Source: JBHIET01 sp046760785
GTDB lineage: Bacteria > Chloroflexota > Anaerolineae > B4-G1
Direction: 5' to 3'
DNA length: 64,000 bases
Assembly: GCA_046760785.1 (NCBI GenBank)
Contig: JBHIET010000001.1
Location: forward strand, 1 to 64,000
The notes below the pieces were generated by a model, which was given only the letters and a program-made list of their open reading frames with translations, was not told the origin of the DNA and searched no databases. A program made the position numbers and the translations under genes. Of the stretch, positions 48,580 to 57,207 are shown piece by piece. Positions within the stretch are counted from its first letter, which is position 1. Each line of letters begins with the position of its first letter.

Positions 48580-49876
48580 TTGTGGTTTCTCCCTTCCCGT
48601 TCGCCGCCTCGAACAACGCCAGCACCTTAGCGGAGGCTCCAGACGCCTGGGCCACTGTCTCCGGGATGTCCTGTGGCCCCAGGCCTACCCCGGCCAGGAA
48701 GATCCCCGGCACCCCGCTCTCCACTGGTGTCATCTCCTCGTTCGCGGCGGTGTAGAAGCCAAACTCGTCTGCTCCGATGCCCAGCATCTGCGCCACGCGG
48801 TGGCTCCCTTCCGCAGGGACAATCGCCGATGCCACCACAACCATGTCGGCAGCAATCTCCACCTTTTGTCCGGTCAGCGTGTCCGCTCCCCATACCATGA
48901 TCTTACCGTTCTGGGGGAAGACCCTGGAGACGCGTCCACGAATGTAAAGCGTACGATCTTCCTCCATGGCCCGCGTGACGAACTCCTCGTACCCCTTGCC
49001 GCCGGCACGGATATCCATGTAGAACACGTAGACCTGTCCATCATGGACGCGGTGCTTGTAGAGGATGGCGTGCTTGGCGGTGTACATGCAGCAGATCTTC
49101 GAGCAATACGGCATGCCGTGCTCTGGATTGCGGGAACCACCGCACTGGATGAAGACCACCTCCTTGGGGATTTTGCCATCAGAGGGACGGGTCACCTGGC
49201 CGCCGGTCGGCCCGGAGGCGGAGAGTAGCCGCTCGAACTCCAACCCGTTCAACACGTCAGGGCACGACGTGTAGCCGTAGGCCTGCATTGCCTCGCCGGC
49301 GTAAAGTTCGTAGCCTGTGGCGACGACAATGGCCCCCACTTTTATCTCCAGGGTCTCTGGTTCCATGTCGTAGTCAATGGCCTGGGTCGGGCACTTCTCC
49401 GCGCACTTTCCACATTCCAGACAGGTATCTGGGTCGAGCCGGTAGACCGCTGGCACTGCTTGTGGAAAGGGCATATAGATGGCGCTGCGCTCTGCCAGCC
49501 CGCGCTCGAACTCGCTGGGTACTTTGACCGGGCAAATCCTGGCGCAGGCGCCGCAGGCCACGCATTTCTCCTCACTGACGTAGCGGGGATGACGGAGTAT
49601 CTTCACGCGGAAATGCCCCACCTCTCCCTCGACGGCCATGACTTCGCTGAGTGTGAGCGGGCGGATGTTGGGATGCTGCCCGACCTCGACCATGCGGGGG
49701 GTCAGGATGCACGAGGAGCAGTCCAGTGTGGGGAAGGTCTCGGAGAGCTGGGCCATGTGGCCGCCGATGGTTGGCTCTTTTTCGACCAAGATGGTCTCGT
49801 AGCCGCTGTTGGCGATGTCCAACGCGGCCTGCATCCCGCTGATACCGGCACCGATCACCAGTGCCCGTTCAATCAT
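48569..49876 (-). CDS. hdrA: HdrA-like protein, type 1
   Basis: 435 aa. VIGAGISGMQAALDIA near 6, TFPTLDCSSCILTPRM near 48, [4Fe-4S] CVACGACARIC near 105 and CLECGKCAEKC near 150, then FIQCGGSRNPEHGMPYCSK near 247 and the FAD-closing segment GLGPQDIPETVAQASG near 405. It lacks the N-terminal CHCG domain and the C-terminal ferredoxin domain, which are found in the type 2 partner at 45667. The ATG overlaps the hdrB stop (ATGA). Order: hdrC, hdrB, hdrA type 1, aminotransferase, hdrA type 2. Confidence 0.9.
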   Translation of the reverse strand: MIERALVIGAGISGMQAALDIANSGYETILVEKEPTIGGHMAQLSETFPTLDCSSCILTPRMVEVGQHPNIRPLTLSEVMAVEGEVGHFRVKILRHPRYVSEEKCVACGACARICPVKVPSEFERGLAERSAIYMPFPQAVPAVYRLDPDTCLECGKCAEKCPTQAIDYDMEPETLEIKVGAIVVATGYELYAGEAMQAYGYTSCPDVLNGLEFERLLSASGPTGGQVTRPSDGKIPKEVVFIQCGGSRNPEHGMPYCSKICCMYTAKHAILYKHRVHDGQVYVFYMDIRAGGKGYEEFVTRAMEEDRTLYIRGRVSRVFPQNGKIMVWGADTLTGQKVEIAADMVVVASAIVPAEGSHRVAQMLGIGADEFGFYTAANEEMTPVESGVPGIFLAGVGLGPQDIPETVAQASGASAKVLALFEAANGKGETTNAE

Positions 49877-50739
49877 AGCCTTTGCTCTCCGATCCCTGCC
49901 AGTTTTGGCTCCACATAGTGTTCCTCAAACCCCCAGTCCTCCTCCGGCAGGCCCAGCGCCACGGCTATCAGTTGGGTGAAATAGAGTACCGGTATCTCGT
50001 TGCCGGTGCGACCGGCCTCCGTCTCCCGCTGTGGGTAGTCCAGGTTGAACTGGCATAGAGGGCAGGCAGTGATGATGACCTGCGCGCCGTGCTCCCACGC
50101 CGAGGCTACGATGTTCTTCGAAATCTTCTCAGGGACCTGGGGCTCCTTGATCGTCAGATAGGAGCCACAGCACTCAATGTTGTAGGGAAAGTCCACCGGC
50201 TCGGCCCCCAGCGCCCGCACCAGGTTATGCAGGATGACTGGGTTCTCCGGGTCGTCCAGGCCGATCTCCTCATGGGGACGCAGGAGAAGACAGCCATAGT
50301 AAGGAGCAACCCGCAGCCCGGTCAACGGGCGTACCACCCGTTCGGCCAGTGCTTCCCAGCCCAGGTCGTCCCGCAGCACCTCCAGGAAGTGTACCACTTG
50401 CACGTCGCCGTGATACTCCTGCTCGGTGAACCAGTTGATGCGCTCCAGCATCTCTGGATCACGATCCAACAATGCCTGGGAGCGACGGAGGACGTTGAAG
50501 CAGATGGCGCACAGCGTCGCCACTCGCTCGCCAGCCTGCTGGGCCTGGTAAAGTATGCGCGTCGGGGCGATCAGAGCCATCGAGTCGTCCAGCATTAAGG
50601 GGAACGTCGCCCCACAGCACTGCCATTCGGGAAGCTCTTCCAATTCCAGCCCCAGCGCCGCCGCTACTGCCCGCCCGGAGCGGTCGTAGTTCTCGGCCTT
50701 TGTGGAGAGCGTGCAACCCGGATAGTAGGGAATACCCAT
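49873..50739 (-). CDS. hdrB: heterodisulfide reductase subunit B-like protein
   Basis: 288 aa with both CCG motifs: PGCTLST, WQCCGAT and CAICFN, then YYGCLLL, ECCGSYL and CPLCQ. These hold noncubane clusters where HdrB reduces disulfides or other substrates. It starts 4 bp after hdrC and overlaps the next hdrA by 4 bp. It is one of three HdrB proteins in the window. Confidence 0.92.
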   Translation of the reverse strand: MGIPYYPGCTLSTKAENYDRSGRAVAAALGLELEELPEWQCCGATFPLMLDDSMALIAPTRILYQAQQAGERVATLCAICFNVLRRSQALLDRDPEMLERINWFTEQEYHGDVQVVHFLEVLRDDLGWEALAERVVRPLTGLRVAPYYGCLLLRPHEEIGLDDPENPVILHNLVRALGAEPVDFPYNIECCGSYLTIKEPQVPEKISKNIVASAWEHGAQVIITACPLCQFNLDYPQRETEAGRTGNEIPVLYFTQLIAVALGLPEEDWGFEEHYVEPKLAGIGEQRL

Positions 50740-50743
50740 TAAC

Positions 50744-51148
50744 TTACCTCATATACTTCCTGAACCCGCCGACGATGGCCAGTTGGGGCACTTCTCGCAC
50801 CAGCTCAGGCGGGAGCGCGTTTAAGTCCAGCTTCGCCGCCCCCTGGCGCAGCGCGATCTGGCGCAGCGCCTCCATCAGCCGGGGCAGGTCTACCCCCTTG
50901 GGGCAGCGCGCGACGCAGGTCAGACAGGAGGCGCAAATCCAGACCGTGTTGCTCGCCAGCACTTCTTCCATCCCCAGTTGCGCCATACGGATGACCTGGC
51001 TGGGCAAGAGGTCCATCTCCGCCACGATCGGACAGCCGGCGCTACACTTGCCGCACTGATTGCAGGCCAGCAGGTCCTGACCGCTGATCTCCTCTACGCT
51101 GGTCACAAAGGGACCGCGCACTTGCTCAATCGAGATTCTTGTTCGCAT
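50744..51148 (-). CDS. hdrC: heterodisulfide reductase subunit C-like protein
   Basis: 134 aa from the ATG at 51148 (CAGGAGACGAT upstream). Two [4Fe-4S] motifs: CNQCGKCSAGCPIVAEMDL near 26 and CASCLTCVARCPKGVDLP near 67. It is shorter than the HdrC at 44502, lacking the long C-terminal helix region. It begins the hdrCBA set that follows folD. Confidence 0.9.
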   Translation of the reverse strand: MRTRISIEQVRGPFVTSVEEISGQDLLACNQCGKCSAGCPIVAEMDLLPSQVIRMAQLGMEEVLASNTVWICASCLTCVARCPKGVDLPRLMEALRQIALRQGAAKLDLNALPPELVREVPQLAIVGGFRKYMR

Positions 51149-51167
51149 ATCGTCTCCTGTCCAGGAC

Positions 51168-51238
51168 AGTAGACAAGGAAACAAGTACACGAGCAGACGA
51201 GTCCCTTGTCTACCTATCCCTTGTCTACTTATCTACTC
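51168..51238. repeat. CTTGTCTAC-type repeat between folD and hdrC
   Basis: AGTAGACAAGGAAACAAGTA, CCCTTGTCTACCTATCCC and TTGTCTACTTATCTAC units fill the gap. They belong to the family seen at 28437 and inside hdrA at 35816. Confidence 0.7.
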
Positions 51239-52117
51239 CATCCCCGCGGCCCGCTTGGCTGAGGTGAGCGTGTTCTGCAAGAGCATCGCGATGGTCATCG
51301 GGCCGACGCCGCCCGGCACCGGCGTGATATACCCCGCCACCTCTTTCGCTGCTTGGAAGTCCACATCGCCGACGAGGCGGTAGCCTCGCTTGGCCGAGGG
51401 GTCGTCTACACGGTTGATGCCGACGTCAATCACCGCCGCGCCCGGCTTGATCCAATCGGCCTTGACCATCTGCGGGCGGCCCACAGCGGCGATCAGGACA
51501 TCGGCACGACGGCAGGTGCCGGGCAGGTCCTTCGTGCGGGAGTGACAGATGGTGATGGTGGCGTTTCGGTGCAGCAGAAGCATCGCCACCGGCAGGCCGA
51601 CGATGTTACTGCGGCCCAGCACCACCGCTTCCTTGCCCTCGATCTCGATCCCGTATCGGTCGAGCAACTCAATGCAGCCGGAGGGGGTACATGGGGCGAA
51701 CATCGGCTCGCGGCCTTTCATCGCCAACCGCCCGATGTTGACAGGGTGGAAGCCATCCACATCCTTATCCAGGCCAATGGCACTCAACACCTGTTCTTCA
51801 TTCAGGTGCTTCGGCAGCGGCAACTGCACCAGGATACCGTGCACCTCCGGGTTGGCGTTCAGCTCCGCCACCAGTCCATCTACCTCCCCCTGGCTGGCAC
51901 TTTCCGGCAGATTGTAGCCGAAGGATTGAATACCCACTTCGGCGCACCGCTTCTGCTTGGAGCGCACGTAGAACTGGGAAGCGGGATTCTCTCCCACCAG
52001 CACCGTCGCCAGCCCTGGCACGATGCCATGCTCGGCCCTGAGTTGTTCCACCTCGGCCTTGATCTCCTCGTGAATCGTGGCCGCCGTTCCCTTGCCGTCA
52101 ATCAGTTGTGCTGTCAT
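51233..52117 (-). CDS. folD: bifunctional methylene-THF dehydrogenase/methenyl-THF cyclohydrolase
   Basis: 294 aa, usual length. Catalytic YVRSKQKRC near 50-58, VQLPLPKHLNEEQVL near 100, the NAD(P)-binding GRSNIVGLPVAMLL near 168 and PGGVGPMTIAMLLQNT near 270 are intact. It converts formyl-THF-derived methenyl-THF to methylene-THF, the substrate of MetF. GAAAGGAGAGAT precedes the ATG. It follows acsE, so it is part of the Wood-Ljungdahl operon. No formate-THF ligase gene is present in the window. Confidence 0.95.
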   Translation of the reverse strand: MTAQLIDGKGTAATIHEEIKAEVEQLRAEHGIVPGLATVLVGENPASQFYVRSKQKRCAEVGIQSFGYNLPESASQGEVDGLVAELNANPEVHGILVQLPLPKHLNEEQVLSAIGLDKDVDGFHPVNIGRLAMKGREPMFAPCTPSGCIELLDRYGIEIEGKEAVVLGRSNIVGLPVAMLLLHRNATITICHSRTKDLPGTCRRADVLIAAVGRPQMVKADWIKPGAAVIDVGINRVDDPSAKRGYRLVGDVDFQAAKEVAGYITPVPGGVGPMTIAMLLQNTLTSAKRAAGME

Positions 52118-52152
52118 ATCTCTCCTTTCGTGGGACAGATTGTCAATCTATC

Positions 52153-53076
52153 CTACAGGCGCAGATACGAGTCGGTATAGATGACCTTGTTCAAGAGCAC
52201 CTGCACCGTCTTCCAGATGTCCGCCTGCTGCGGATCGGACATGTCCACGTCCTCGGGCTGCAACTCCTCCATCGCCGCCACCCGGTCGTGCAGCTTGAGC
52301 AGCAGTTTGTTGAGTGATGTGCTCTCGTCCCGCTCCTCGACCACGCGGATCCACTCCATCAGCTTCTTGTCAAAGGGGTCGGCGATGACCATGTCAATGC
52401 CAGCGCCCATCAGCATCACCATGTAGGTGCAGTTGAGCAGCGGGCGCATCTGGTTGGGGACGGCGTTGGAGACGTTGGAGAGGCCGCCGTTGGTTAATGG
52501 GGGTGGGTCCCAAGCGAACTTGAGCGTGCGCACCGCCTCAACGCACTCCGGGCAGTACTCCTGGCAGCCGGAGACGGTCAGCACCAGCGGGTCAATGATC
52601 AGATCGGTGATGGGAAAGTCTATCTCCAGCATATGCGGGATCAGCGTCTCCAGGGCAATAGTGACCCTCTCGTCGGCACCGACCGGGATCATGCCTTCGG
52701 CCATCGTCAGCGCGATCAGCCGGGTGTTGAATTTCTTGGCCACGGCGGGCACGCTCGCCAACCGCTCGGCCCGCGCATCGGTGGAGTTGATGATGGGTTG
52801 TGCCTTCGTCACCGTCTCACAGGCGGCCTCGATGGCTCCCAGGTTGGTCGTGTCAAGGACCAATGGCACGTCCACCACCGCTTCGACGGTCTCCACCAAC
52901 CAGGGTAGAATCTCGTGGCCGTGCTTTTTCTGCGGACCTATGTTGAGGTCTACCGCATCCGCCCCGGCATCCACCATGCGCACCGCCAGGTCCTGGAAGA
53001 ACTTGGCGTCCCGCTCGGCGATGGCTTTTTTGACTCTGGGAGAAATAATATGTATGTTTTCCGCTATTATGAACAT
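52153..53076 (-). CDS. acsE: methyl-THF:corrinoid/iron-sulfur protein methyltransferase
   Basis: 307 aa pterin-binding TIM barrel. It moves the methyl group from methyl-THF to cobalt of AcsCD. Typical parts: MFIIAENIHIISPRV at the start, GADAVDLNIGP near 38, DTTNLGAIEAAC near 72, NSTDAR near 95, and GGLSNVSNAVPN near 196. The ATG at 53076 was chosen because AGGAGGATACAC stands before it; a longer frame adds 32 unlike residues. It follows cooC and precedes folD. Confidence 0.94.
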   Translation of the reverse strand: MFIIAENIHIISPRVKKAIAERDAKFFQDLAVRMVDAGADAVDLNIGPQKKHGHEILPWLVETVEAVVDVPLVLDTTNLGAIEAACETVTKAQPIINSTDARAERLASVPAVAKKFNTRLIALTMAEGMIPVGADERVTIALETLIPHMLEIDFPITDLIIDPLVLTVSGCQEYCPECVEAVRTLKFAWDPPPLTNGGLSNVSNAVPNQMRPLLNCTYMVMLMGAGIDMVIADPFDKKLMEWIRVVEERDESTSLNKLLLKLHDRVAAMEELQPEDVDMSDPQQADIWKTVQVLLNKVIYTDSYLRL

Positions 53077-53168
53077 GTGTATCCTCCTGGTATATGGGGG
53101 TTGCTCAAGACAAACCACGCTCACGACATTTTGCCAAACAACGATCATATCAAGGTGCTGCCATTTTA

Positions 53169-53942
53169 TCACACTACCGCGCGCGCAATCTCTCGCACGG
53201 CCTGGTAGACAGCCGTCTCCGCCGGAAGTTCCACCAGCGGCCGGCCGGTGAACTCGAACTCGGCCATCGCCGGGTCCTCCGGCACTGTGCCCAGCAACTC
53301 CAGCCCGGTTCGTGCGATGGCCTCGGCCAGCGGTGCAGGCATCTCCCCCCGCAACCGGTTGATGACCAGGTAGACACGGCCCACGCCGATGTCCAGTTCA
53401 GGCACCATCTCACGCATACGCTGCGCAGCAATGAGCCCCCGCTGCGTGGGATCGGTCACCAGCAGCAGGCAGTCCACGTCGCGGGTGGTGCGGCGGCTGA
53501 GGTGCTCCATCCCGGCCTCGTTGTCCATCACCACGTAATCGTAATTGGCCTCTATGCGATCCAGAATAACGCGTAACATCTGGTTGGCGGCGCAGTAGCA
53601 ACCCTGACCCTCTGGCCGCCCCATGGCCAGCAGGTCCACCCGTTCCTCCTCAACCAACGCCATCTGGATTTGATAGTCCAGGTACTCTTGCTTGCTCATC
53701 CCACCGGGCATGGAGCCGGCCAGCGTGCCACTGGACTGCACCAGGTCCAGCATGCCCTCGCGGATGTCCCCGACCATCGTTTCCAATTCCATCCCCAGCA
53801 CCAGGTTGAGGTTGCTGGAGGGGTCGGCATCAATGGCCAGGATAGACCCATTTCGCTCCTCGACCAGGTGGCGGATCAGGAGTGCGGCGATGGTAGTCTT
53901 GCCGGTGCCGCCTTTGCCGGCCAGAGCGATTGTTGTTGTCAA
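53169..53942 (-). CDS. cooC: CooC/AcsF-type nickel-insertion ATPase
   Basis: 257 aa MinD-fold ATPase. GKGGTGKTT at about 9-17, IDADPSSNLNLVLG near 39 and a CxC pair in GQGCYCAANQ near 112 match CooC/AcsF, which load nickel into CODH or ACS. A TTG start at 53942 with AGAGGTTGAG upstream is used by default. Its place between the corrinoid activator and acsE marks it as the maturation factor of this CODH/ACS. It differs in sequence from the CooC at 10129. Confidence 0.88.
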   Translation of the reverse strand: MTTTIALAGKGGTGKTTIAALLIRHLVEERNGSILAIDADPSSNLNLVLGMELETMVGDIREGMLDLVQSSGTLAGSMPGGMSKQEYLDYQIQMALVEEERVDLLAMGRPEGQGCYCAANQMLRVILDRIEANYDYVVMDNEAGMEHLSRRTTRDVDCLLLVTDPTQRGLIAAQRMREMVPELDIGVGRVYLVINRLRGEMPAPLAEAIARTGLELLGTVPEDPAMAEFEFTGRPLVELPAETAVYQAVREIARAVV

Positions 53943-54027
53943 CTCAACCTCTTCCCAGTGTTCGTAAATTCGTAGGCCCGCGAACGGCTCTCATCTAGCC
54001 TTTAGAATCCCTCTCCACGAATCCCGA

Positions 54028-54237
54028 TCAACCTTTGTACACATCCTTACGATGCTTGCAGTGGAGCAATAATATAATGGATTCTTGATCATGGATCTCG
54101 TACCTCACCCGATAGTCGCCAATTCAAATACAGTATTCATTCTCGTGGCCCTTCAACTTAACGCATCCGTGTGGACGGGGGTTTTCCTTTCAATGCCACG
54201 ATCCGCTTGATAATCCGGTCACGATTGATAATTTCAC
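54028..54237 (-). pseudogene. decayed RelE/ParE-type toxin gene
   Basis: Reading on the minus strand, pieces of a RelE-type toxin can be joined: CVKLKGHENEYCI, then a stop, then IGDYRVRYEIHDQ and LHCKHRKDVYKG to a stop at 54028. The in-frame UGA stands where a codon such as CGA would be expected, and a frameshift separates an N-terminal piece (IIKRIVALKGKPPST). The rest of the 53943-54233 gap holds no other gene. No antitoxin gene was seen. Confidence 0.65.
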
Positions 54238-55163
54238 AGTGACTGACATGATCTTGCTCCTACTAAACCCTCTCCATACATCTGCCCCGGCCCCAGCCAT
54301 TGAGGAAAACGCTCCCGCAGCATCGCCCGCGCAGTGTAGCACAGGTGACAGGCGTCCACGTAGGCCTCCTCATGCGGCAGGTTGTACCGCTTCACCAGCG
54401 CCGCCGGTCCGCCTGCTAGCAGCGGCCCGACGATGGGATGCATTTGTGGGTCATACGCGGCCACGATTCTTCCCAGCGGTCGCTCGAAGAGACTGCCCAT
54501 CGTCAACCCCTGGCAGGGGTGGAGGTTGCCCAGGTAATCCACGTGCACTCGGCCAGGATCGTCCAGCGTCTCGTATGGGCATTCGTTGAACTCGTGCCAC
54601 GGCTGCCGTGCCACCCCCTCGACCAGTTTCACCGCCGCCCGGCCCTTGAACATGATCGGGCCGCTCTCCGCTGGCTCGCCAGCGGCTTGCGCCGGGTAGC
54701 CGGGAGCTCCCTCCGGCACCTCGCAGATGATGGTGCCTGTCGGGATGCCCAGTTGCTCCGCCGCTGCCAGTGCGTTGTGCGCGTGAGTGCTCATCACCTC
54801 ATCGTAGTGAAACAGGTCGGTGGAAATGGTCAAGTCCTGCACGATGCCCGCGAGGGGCCGCAGCCACTCGACCCCATCCTCGACCGTGGTGGCCCAGTAG
54901 TCGTTGGTCACGATGCCGACACGGAAGCCCCGTTTAGCTGCTTCCTGCGCCGCCCGCACCATGATTGGGTAATACAGAAACGGCTCGCCGCCCTCCAGGT
55001 AGATCCACTCCACCGTCCCCAGTCCCTGTGCTTGGCGGTAGATGTCGCGGACTTGTGCCAGCGTCATCGTGCCTTCCTGGGAGGGGCTTCCCCAGGCGAA
55101 GCAGTGATCGCATTCGTAGTTACACTGGTATGTGAGCAACAGGTGCAGCCCGGTCAAATTCAC
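54234..55163 (-). CDS. radical SAM protein of unknown substrate
   Basis: 309 aa. The [4Fe-4S]/SAM motif is CNYECDHC near 14-21 (CX3CX2C), followed by YLEGGEPFLYYP near 55 and VTNDYW near 85. Further cysteines near 195 (NECPYETLDDPG), 218 (HPCQG) and 275 (ACHLCYTAR) resemble an auxiliary cluster region. GTG start after GGGAGGGCGACACC. It lies between the corrinoid activator gene and cooC, in the CODH/ACS operon, so a maturation role is possible, but no function can be named. Confidence 0.8.
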   Translation of the reverse strand: MNLTGLHLLLTYQCNYECDHCFAWGSPSQEGTMTLAQVRDIYRQAQGLGTVEWIYLEGGEPFLYYPIMVRAAQEAAKRGFRVGIVTNDYWATTVEDGVEWLRPLAGIVQDLTISTDLFHYDEVMSTHAHNALAAAEQLGIPTGTIICEVPEGAPGYPAQAAGEPAESGPIMFKGRAAVKLVEGVARQPWHEFNECPYETLDDPGRVHVDYLGNLHPCQGLTMGSLFERPLGRIVAAYDPQMHPIVGPLLAGGPAALVKRYNLPHEEAYVDACHLCYTARAMLRERFPQWLGPGQMYGEGLVGARSCQSL

Positions 55164-55246
55164 GGTGTCGCCCTCCCATACTGGCCTTCAAAAGGCTCAC
55201 AAACTCATCTATACTCAACCCTCAATCTCCCAATTACTTTCCCAAC

Positions 55247-57160
55247 CTACCACCCCTCCAACAGCGCTGCCACTGAGGGAAACTGGTTCTCATCAGTGTG
55301 CGGTAGGAACAGCGCGGCGTTGAATTCATCGAAGAAGGTGTTATCGGCCGAGAGTTCCAGGTAGGTCATCATCTGCCCTACCTCGTTCACGCGCTGACGC
55401 ATCTCCCGCGAAAGGAGTGCCATGTATGCCCCTCGCACTGAGGTGTTGCCCAGAAAGTGGAAGCGGTCGTAGGGCATATCGGGCAGCATGCCAATCTGGA
55501 TCGCCTTCTCCACGTTGATGTACTGGCCGAAGGCCCCGCCGATGAGCACCTGTCCCACGTCTGTCAGGCTCAACCCCACGCTGCGGGCCAGGACGGAGAA
55601 CCCGGCGTAGATGGCCGCTTTGGCCCGCATCAGGTTGTCAATGTCCACCGCTGTGATGACGATGTCCTCGCCGGTGGCGGTCTCGCAGGCCATGGCCACC
55701 ACGTACTCTGCCCCGTGCTTCCCTTCCCGCACCCGCTCCGTGGGGAGGTTCAGGTGGATATTTCCACTCTTGTCCATCACCCCGGCGACGAACATCTCCG
55801 CCAGGAGGGAGATCAGCCCAGAGCCACATATCCCCCGTGGCTTTTTGTCGCCGATGACGCGATAGGTGGGCTCGTAGTCCTGGCCGTTGATCCACACCTC
55901 CTCGATGGCGCCGGCAGTGGCGCGCATCCCGTGCACCACCCCGGCCCCCTCGAAGGCTGGCCCGGCGGAGCAGGAGCAGGCGATGAGCCAGGTGCAGTCC
56001 CCCAGCACCATCTCCCCGTTGGTCCCGATGTCCACGAACAGCGCCAGTTCCTCCAGGTTGCACATCTCGGAACTGACCACACCCGAGGTGATGTCGGCTC
56101 CCACGTAGGAGGCGATGCCGGGCAAACAGTCCACCGTCGCCTCGGGATTGATCCCCAGGCCGATCTCTCGCGCCGGGAAGGGGGGGAACTGATTGACGGC
56201 GGTGATGAAGGGCATCAGGCGGATGGACTCCGGAGGGATGCCAGTGAAGAGATGGATCATTGTGCTGTTGCCGGCCACCACCGCCTTGTAGATCTCATCG
56301 GTGCTGATGTCTCGCTCCGTTGCCGCCCGTTTCAACAGCCGGTTGAGTGTCTCCATCACCAGCCCCTGTAGTTCCTCCAGGCCATTCCCCTTGGAGGCGT
56401 AGATGATGCGGGAGATGACGTCCTCACCGCGGGCGATCTGGCCGTTGTAGTCCGCTTTCTGGGCCATCACCTCGCCGCTGATGAGGTCTACCAGCCAGAC
56501 CACGTTGCTGGTCGTGCCGATGTCAATTGCCACCGCCCACAGGCTCTCCAGGTGCTCTCCAGGTAAGATGTCTATCAGGTGGGGCGGGCCATCTGGCCGC
56601 TCCCAGGTATCCATTTCGACCACCACCGTGATTGTCCATTCCCCCTCGCGCAGCGCCTGCCCCAGTTTGCGCAGCACCGGCAGAGAGGCCTGCACCTCCC
56701 GCATGTCATAGCGGCTGGCCAGTTCCCGCCGTAGGCGAGACCAGTCGTCGGTCTGATCCTGCAGGGAGGGTGGTTCAAGGGTGACGGTGTACTTGCGCAG
56801 CGGCTGATCGTGCAGGTCGTAAGGGAAGGGTAGTGCGACCTTTGCCGCCCGTTTGCTCTCCTTCAGCCGCCGCTCAATCTTCTCCTGCGGCGGGATGAGG
56901 ATGACGACGTCTCCCTCGATGGTCGTCTGGCAGGCCAGAGCATAACCTGCCTCCACATCCACAGGAGAGAGGCGGTGCGTGGAGCGCCTGCGTACCTCTC
57001 CCTCCTGGACGATGACCGCACAGCGGCCGCACCGCCCCTGCCCTCCGCACGGCATATTGAGTGCGACCTCAGCCTGTTGGGCAGCATCGCCGATCAGCGC
57101 CCCTGTGGGAATCTCTACCTCTTGGCCAGATGGCAGGAACCGCACTTTGTACGTTGTCAT
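55247..57160 (-). CDS. acsV: RACo-type reductive activator of the corrinoid/iron-sulfur protein
   Basis: 637 aa. N-terminal [2Fe-2S] ferredoxin domain: C38, C44 and C47 in PCGGQGRCGRC and a fourth in LACQT near 83. A middle linker is followed from about 200 by an ASKHA-type ATPase domain (AVAIDIGTTSNVVWLVDL, FVDIGTNGEMVLGD, PRGICGSGLISLLAEM, IGGAFGQYINVEKA). RACo proteins use ATP to return inactive Co(II) corrinoid to Co(I). It follows acsC directly. The ATG at 57160 starts the ferredoxin domain; a longer frame reaches 57223 inside acsC. Confidence 0.9.
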   Translation of the reverse strand: MTTYKVRFLPSGQEVEIPTGALIGDAAQQAEVALNMPCGGQGRCGRCAVIVQEGEVRRRSTHRLSPVDVEAGYALACQTTIEGDVVILIPPQEKIERRLKESKRAAKVALPFPYDLHDQPLRKYTVTLEPPSLQDQTDDWSRLRRELASRYDMREVQASLPVLRKLGQALREGEWTITVVVEMDTWERPDGPPHLIDILPGEHLESLWAVAIDIGTTSNVVWLVDLISGEVMAQKADYNGQIARGEDVISRIIYASKGNGLEELQGLVMETLNRLLKRAATERDISTDEIYKAVVAGNSTMIHLFTGIPPESIRLMPFITAVNQFPPFPAREIGLGINPEATVDCLPGIASYVGADITSGVVSSEMCNLEELALFVDIGTNGEMVLGDCTWLIACSCSAGPAFEGAGVVHGMRATAGAIEEVWINGQDYEPTYRVIGDKKPRGICGSGLISLLAEMFVAGVMDKSGNIHLNLPTERVREGKHGAEYVVAMACETATGEDIVITAVDIDNLMRAKAAIYAGFSVLARSVGLSLTDVGQVLIGGAFGQYINVEKAIQIGMLPDMPYDRFHFLGNTSVRGAYMALLSREMRQRVNEVGQMMTYLELSADNTFFDEFNAALFLPHTDENQFPSVAALLEGW

Positions 57161-57207
57161 CGTCTGACAGTGTTTCAGACGGCGAGGCCTCGAACCTGAA
57201 ATGCGTT

